In this document: one piece after another, positions 60,301 to 64,000 of the stretch
How positions within the stretch are numbered: position 1 is the stretch's first letter
Layout: each line of letters opens with the position of its first letter
Origin: a bacterium D16-76
GTDB lineage: Bacteria > Bacillota > Clostridia > Oscillospirales > Acutalibacteraceae
NCBI GenBank assembly: GCA_009917445.1
Contig: QZEE01000001.1
Coordinates: 124,001-188,000, forward strand
Length of the DNA stretch: 64,000 bases
Direction: 5' to 3'
Made by a program: the position numbers and the translations under genes
The notes under the pieces: model-generated
Seen by the model: only the letters and a program-made list of their open reading frames with translations
Databases searched by the model: none
Told to the model about the DNA's origin: nothing

Positions 60301-61695
60301 ATGAAGAGGCTGGAGTTCCCTATTTGGGTACTAAAATCTATCCTTGCCGGAGAGAGTCTCCAAACAGATACGGCAGTCATTACTGATGTAATTGACAAGT
60401 ATCTCGGCATCGCCAACATCCGAAACTACGGACAGAATGCGACAGAGAGCGATTTAGCAAACGAGCTCGGGCGCCTGATGAAGGAATATCCCAACCTGGT
60501 GTCTGATCTGGAAAGCTTGTTTGTTTCACAGAAGTGTCGGGAGGGCATGAAAGCATACTTAGACGAGTATCGTGGTGAAGAACTGCCCGCCTTGGCAATA
60601 GCCATCAAGGATAGCGGAAACTATATCTCAGAGGTCAAGAAAAAATTTAATGCAGACGAGGCCAATTGGGTCTGGTCTCCCGATACCGCCAATGTGAAGA
60701 TCGATGAGACTATCATCGAATATAGCATCGTTTCAGAAAGCAATACGATGATTGCGCCTGCCGCCACTCTTACCGGTTGTGTAAGAAACTGGAGAGACCG
60801 CATCGAAAATTTCCGTATTAGCCTTGAGGCTATGGCTACAGAAGTTGGTGACCTGAAAGAATTGCTCGATATTCTGTACGCCATCAAGCAGAGCCGAGAC
60901 AATACCATCCCAGAGATGAAAAAGGAACGCTTCCTGGAGTTACTCAGGGAGAAAAAGAATGACTTCAATTACCTCTACAGCCACCAAGAAGAGATGTTCC
61001 GCCGCATTGCACAAGGTTGGATTAGTGAACTGAGTGATGAAGACATAACGGAACTGTTTGACACATACATGGCAACCGGTGTTTTCTGTGACGCTTCGGA
61101 TAAGTTCTTTCAGTCGGTAGAGTCACAGGTAAGCGCATATACAAACGCGCAGCGGTCAAAGCGTCTCGGCAAGCTCTGGCACGATAGGACGGAAACTCAG
61201 ACACCAGCTGATTGGTCACGTAGGTATGCTACCCCCATCCTCTGTATGTTTGATGACAACGAACGCCAAAAGGCAAAGGAAGTTTTCACGATATTACACA
61301 AAAGCAAACCGTCAGAAGCGGAATTTACCACGGCTGAGGAATGGCTGAAAACCAGCGATTGTTACAGCCGGCTTTCCTCCGCTGCAGAACGCGACAAGTG
61401 TATGCGGGAACGTGTCATCGGCGATTTCGCTTACCTGCTCCCAGATGTTGATAAGGTGCGTTCTTATCTGAGAGACAAGGTATCAATGATCATACCTTAT
61501 GAGTGGATGGACAACAGCTCGATCCAAGCGAAGATTCGCGAGATGGCCAACATGCGGTATAAGACCGGAGGAGCTTCTGATGCGGAAAAAGCTGTGGCTA
61601 ACCTGGGAATTGATGAGCTGCGTGATTATGTCCGCGATCTGATCAAGACCGATATGACCGTTGGTATTGCCATTCTCAAGCGGCAAGGCCATTAA
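57388..61695 (+). CDS. brxC: BrxC/PglY-like large P-loop ATPase
   Basis: This 1435-residue ATPase is common to all BREX types. Walker A GTYGTGKSHAA lies at 64-74 and a Walker B-like AIVFIWDEFSEYF near 245-257. It begins AQRYSQYFNIDEKY, with the BrxC start pattern. The long helical remainder has no known catalytic motif. AAGGAGG precedes the ATG. It sits between brxP and pglZ, and is needed for both modification and exclusion in studied BREX systems. It is somewhat longer than typical BrxC (about 1200 aa). Confidence 0.9.
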   Translation: MPAQRYSQYFNIDEKYNAVVTKKLIDEGKVRWEGFFPHETFIRLLQQVVAMLSGKDTKSIWVEGTYGTGKSHAALTLKCLLEAPEEAVHAYFKDYGLSQDLCNKFLAARSEEINGKLIVVHRIGSSNIKNDDDLIWAVQDSISRALQDAGIKNMAAGTLKEALLAWINERSANKDYLASLVSETPQNFGGMGLDALLQILQSDDEKSIETLMEKLVTLCRENGILAMNMDAEKMAAWLEAVIDKNGLGAIVFIWDEFSEYFKNCQNSLTGFQTLTHVSFSKPFYFVIVTHESDGLITNRSDRSKISDRFISPRVHIELPDNMAFQLMAQAMKETDDPEMQKEWSTIVKPGLNSRLGTVRMRITTGAEKHVKPGEKTILCDDDLQKIVPLHPYAALILKHISRVFTSSQRSMFDFIVARDPDVEHTGDNDENILACRAFKWFINHNGVMSPSNLMTVDMLWDFFNVKAGGNMNPDALEILNNFDTLTSEYHLDSDQQRVLRTILLMNAICTRVQEADMLMPIYENIDLAFLGTGWPTGKAANIARAMVHRQPPLQPVLFEEPMQDGTMRVIPKATVGVDIEETKNRIRTQLSTKDLVEEVGFAQALRIPDNLTGHFTATMLYVNLRSTQTFLNSLRDAKNRAHSNPNHYEVCTLLAMTDEERSEANRMIQNAVKDGVPENLLLLDATTNTFAAYLETYITNRAYSEYYLKGDKKQSGQFAVYAQKNLSSWKDQVVAGELRLYDMTHKNGQMRMGYTSMTEVLQEFDRKMYPFGIEQYAVKSKDLFTRTYMGQGAECGLTESEKGIFTSGAGLSTALKGAWKVEGEYWGDTANQSLIIVQLKKKVEEIIHAGFDKGSPVFITDIVSALSERPFGLTPSNLSAFVLGFLLKEYACDEYFWSNGTTRPMSVELMKSAIKNAMDQAVAPKAGYRPEAIVTMSEELRIFLQSTASIFHESTERCGSVDAAAGVIRLGMKRLEFPIWVLKSILAGESLQTDTAVITDVIDKYLGIANIRNYGQNATESDLANELGRLMKEYPNLVSDLESLFVSQKCREGMKAYLDEYRGEELPALAIAIKDSGNYISEVKKKFNADEANWVWSPDTANVKIDETIIEYSIVSESNTMIAPAATLTGCVRNWRDRIENFRISLEAMATEVGDLKELLDILYAIKQSRDNTIPEMKKERFLELLREKKNDFNYLYSHQEEMFRRIAQGWISELSDEDITELFDTYMATGVFCDASDKFFQSVESQVSAYTNAQRSKRLGKLWHDRTETQTPADWSRRYATPILCMFDDNERQKAKEVFTILHKSKPSEAEFTTAEEWLKTSDCYSRLSSAAERDKCMRERVIGDFAYLLPDVDKVRSYLRDKVSMIIPYEWMDNSSIQAKIREMANMRYKTGGASDAEKAVANLGIDELRDYVRDLIKTDMTVGIAILKRQGH

Positions 61696-61709
61696 AGGAG
61701 AGTGGCTCT

Positions 61710-64000
61710 ATGAAAAGGTTTGCAAGCATTCAAAACGTGAAACAGGAGATCGATTCCTATGAGGAGCATTTCACAGGCGCGCCGCTTGTGGTTGGAATTG
61801 ATGGAGGCTACAATTACACTGCTTTGCTTAGCCTGCTTAAAGATGACTATGGGAAACAGGTTATCCGCATGAGTGACTCGTGTAGTGTAGACTTTCCACC
61901 TGATCCTGCTTTTCAAATCTCCCTTGTCAGTAATTCCGCAAAAGCAAAGCCTGTCATCTGGATTGGAGCAGCACAGGCAAAGATGCTGTATGGACAACAA
62001 CCCACAGAGCAATTTTTAGTCAATCTTCTAGGTACCTGTTTCAGTGGACCTGTTACGGTTATTTGTCCTTTCTGCTGTACCATATTAGAAGGGATTGCCC
62101 GAAACTATGCCAAACTAGGATACAACGCCATTGTCATGAGTGACGGTGAACGAAATATACCGGCAATCCATGTGGTCCCGGAAAATGTAGCTTATCCGGG
62201 GGTTGATTCTGTACAAGGTATCAAGGAGCTCCTCCGCATACTAGAGAATGGGAAATATGGTACGGATATCTATCTGACAACTTCCTGCAAGGTTGTATAT
62301 CTTGAACGCTCTATGTATCCTGTTTCCGAGGGCATGAATCCTTATCAGGTTCTATGCAGGCTGGATTCGGGTATTGCAGCAAATACCCAGGAGAGAAACG
62401 GCACTTCGGAACAGTGGCAAAAGCTCCTGCTGAATCTACAGAAGGCAAAGAGTCTTTCGGATTTGTGTGTGGATAGAATATGCGAAATTCAGAACCTAGC
62501 AGATGAATTTGGAGATCATCTGGCTGGCAACTCAGATGATCGTTTTTTGTGTTTCATATGCCTCAAAGCGTTCTATTCCAACAGAAATGATTATCTCGCT
62601 TATTGCCTTCAAAAGTCTCAAGATATGGATTCGCTTGAGCGATGCATCTATAACGCCATACTCGATATTGATTATCAGGACAAGCATTTTTCCACTTGGA
62701 TGAGGCAGAGACGGCGCATGCTTTCTACACTTGATGACAACAGCGCCATGATGAAAGATTATTGTAACCAGGCGACAATCAAGTGCAAAGACATTCTCTG
62801 GTATATCAGTGACGAAACAGAGGAAGAACGCGCAGCGCTTATTCATGCATTGTGCAGTTATTCTTATCTACCGGACGAATTAAATCAGATATTGGCTGTC
62901 GTGTCACCACAGCTTGCCGCCTATTTGCACCCGTTCATTTTTGATGAGTTCAACACAAAGGTCATGGAGTCTGATGCCTATGTCCGCGGGATGCTGACTG
63001 ATTACTTTCAACACTATAAGTTTCAAAAAATCACAAACCGACAGGATGATGATTTTGTCGAGTTGGTGGAAAAAGAAGCGAAAATCAGAAGCTTCACGAA
63101 ATTGCAGGCCAGAAGTGCTGTTGTGAAAAAATTAGATAAGAAAGATGCGCGTCCTTACTTCTTTGACGCTTTGGGTGTTGAATTTCTCGCATTCATCGAA
63201 TCTAGGGCAGAGGCCTATAAAATGCAGTTTGAATGCTTTGTCGGGCGTTGCAATCTGCCTTCCATCACCAGCAAGAATAAGGATTTCTATAATGCATTCT
63301 CAGAGGGCAGTGTACGTAAAGAAGAAGGCTTGGACGAACTCAAGCATCAAGGAACAAAATATGATTTTCAGTTTACAACCGAGCCGCTCCATGTTTTTGA
63401 TGAGTTAGCTATCCTGGACAGAGATCTGAAAAAAATGGGTTCCATGCTTGCTATGGGGCAATGTCAGAAAATCATCATTCTCTCTGATCATGGCGCAAGC
63501 CGTCTCGCGGTGACCTATAGAAGTGAAAATAGCAAACTGGAACTTTCAGAGCCCGGGCAGCACAGTGGACGCTGTTGTCCCGCAGAGAAGGATCCGGGCA
63601 TAGAATTTGCCACTTTTGAGGATGGATTTGCAGTGTTGGCAAACTATGAGCGTTTCAAGGGGAGCCGCAAGGCGGATGTAGAAACACATGGCGGTGCATC
63701 TCTGGAGGAAACCGTTGTTCCTGTCATCGTCCTGACCGCGAAACCAGAGGAGCAGCAGGTTTTCTTCGTGGAAACCAGCGTGTTATGCAGCCCGAGAGAA
63801 GGCTCCAGAATTCGGATGTTTGCAAATCCGTCGCTAAAAAAGCCACGCTTGGTTGTAAATGGTCAAAGCTACGATGGCAAGTTTGACGGCGATAAACATA
63901 ATGTCATTTTTGATATGCCTGACATCCGTAGGAAAGGCCACTATGAGGCTGAAATCTATAATGGAGGCATCAAGGTCGCTGTTCTCACGTTTGAAACAAA
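61710..64000 (+). CDS. pglZ: BREX PglZ-domain protein, partial at window edge
   Basis: An open frame from the ATG at 61710 (AAAGGAG upstream) runs to the window end without a stop, 763 codons visible. The alkaline-phosphatase-like PglZ motifs are present: LSDHGASRLAV near 592 and ETHGGASLEETVVPVIVL near 660. A long helical N-terminal part is seen, beginning KRFASIQNVKQEID. PglZ is universal in BREX. It follows brxC by 14 nt. In type 4 BREX the next gene is brxL, outside this window. Confidence 0.9.
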   Translation, partial: MKRFASIQNVKQEIDSYEEHFTGAPLVVGIDGGYNYTALLSLLKDDYGKQVIRMSDSCSVDFPPDPAFQISLVSNSAKAKPVIWIGAAQAKMLYGQQPTEQFLVNLLGTCFSGPVTVICPFCCTILEGIARNYAKLGYNAIVMSDGERNIPAIHVVPENVAYPGVDSVQGIKELLRILENGKYGTDIYLTTSCKVVYLERSMYPVSEGMNPYQVLCRLDSGIAANTQERNGTSEQWQKLLLNLQKAKSLSDLCVDRICEIQNLADEFGDHLAGNSDDRFLCFICLKAFYSNRNDYLAYCLQKSQDMDSLERCIYNAILDIDYQDKHFSTWMRQRRRMLSTLDDNSAMMKDYCNQATIKCKDILWYISDETEEERAALIHALCSYSYLPDELNQILAVVSPQLAAYLHPFIFDEFNTKVMESDAYVRGMLTDYFQHYKFQKITNRQDDDFVELVEKEAKIRSFTKLQARSAVVKKLDKKDARPYFFDALGVEFLAFIESRAEAYKMQFECFVGRCNLPSITSKNKDFYNAFSEGSVRKEEGLDELKHQGTKYDFQFTTEPLHVFDELAILDRDLKKMGSMLAMGQCQKIIILSDHGASRLAVTYRSENSKLELSEPGQHSGRCCPAEKDPGIEFATFEDGFAVLANYERFKGSRKADVETHGGASLEETVVPVIVLTAKPEEQQVFFVETSVLCSPREGSRIRMFANPSLKKPRLVVNGQSYDGKFDGDKHNVIFDMPDIRRKGHYEAEIYNGGIKVAVLTFET

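Noticed and set aside
1-64000. tRNA or rRNA gene
   Set aside because: No cloverleaf with GGTTCGA-type T loop and CCA-proximal stem was recognised by eye; none is claimed.

Overview
The window is most like a gut Clostridia chromosome (Oscillospiraceae/Ruminococcaceae type). The reasons are strong AGGAGG ribosome sites, a GC-rich siphovirus-type prophage with an HK97-style head module, paired large serine recombinases, and DUF2800/DUF2815/DUF4314/DUF6809/amidoligase genes that are typical of mobile elements in that group. No rRNA, tRNA or CRISPR array was seen, so the genus is an inference.

Layout. (1) 1-6.8 kb, minus strand: a type I restriction-modification operon, phd-like antitoxin gene then hsdM, hsdS and hsdR, read from a recognisable promoter at 6772-6800. 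(2) About 7.0-50.3 kb, mostly plus strand and clearly more GC-rich: a near-complete prophage. It holds an HTH regulator behind a possible attenuator; a replication module (DUF2800 nuclease, DUF2815, family A DNA polymerase, antirepressor, VapE primase-helicase, VRR-NUC, SNF2-type helicase, late regulator); an orphan MazF; HNH; then an 8-kb accessory block (ParB-methyltransferase, PAPS-reductase-like enzyme, radical SAM, amidoligase and gamma-glutamylcyclotransferase, small DUF genes). After that come packaging, head and tail genes, holin, endolysin and two tandem serine recombinases. Three minus-strand or inserted cassettes interrupt the structural operon: a two-gene unknown cassette between terL and portal, a relBE pair before the tape measure, and a small hairpin-rich insert between two tail genes. 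(3) 50.4-51.6 kb: an AT-rich HEPN-domain gene with its own promoter and terminators. (4) 52.2-64.0 kb: a defence operon of a HARE-HTH protein (apparently frameshifted), a PAPS-reductase-family protein (BrxP-like), a large P-loop ATPase (BrxC/PglY-like) and a PglZ protein cut by the window edge. This is the gene set of a type 4 BREX system.

How it fits together. The prophage sits inside a chromosomal defence island, splitting type I R-M from HEPN/BREX. Within the prophage, a family of four near-identical promoters (TTGCTA-like, 17-bp conserved spacer, GAATAT) drives the virulence-related gene, the amidoligase, a small orphan gene and the recombinase pair. These probably form one regulon. The amidoligase and the virulence-related protein share a C-terminal module, which also links them. 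The tail genes show a -1 frameshift signal at the expected place. The prophage attachment sites could not be located by eye.
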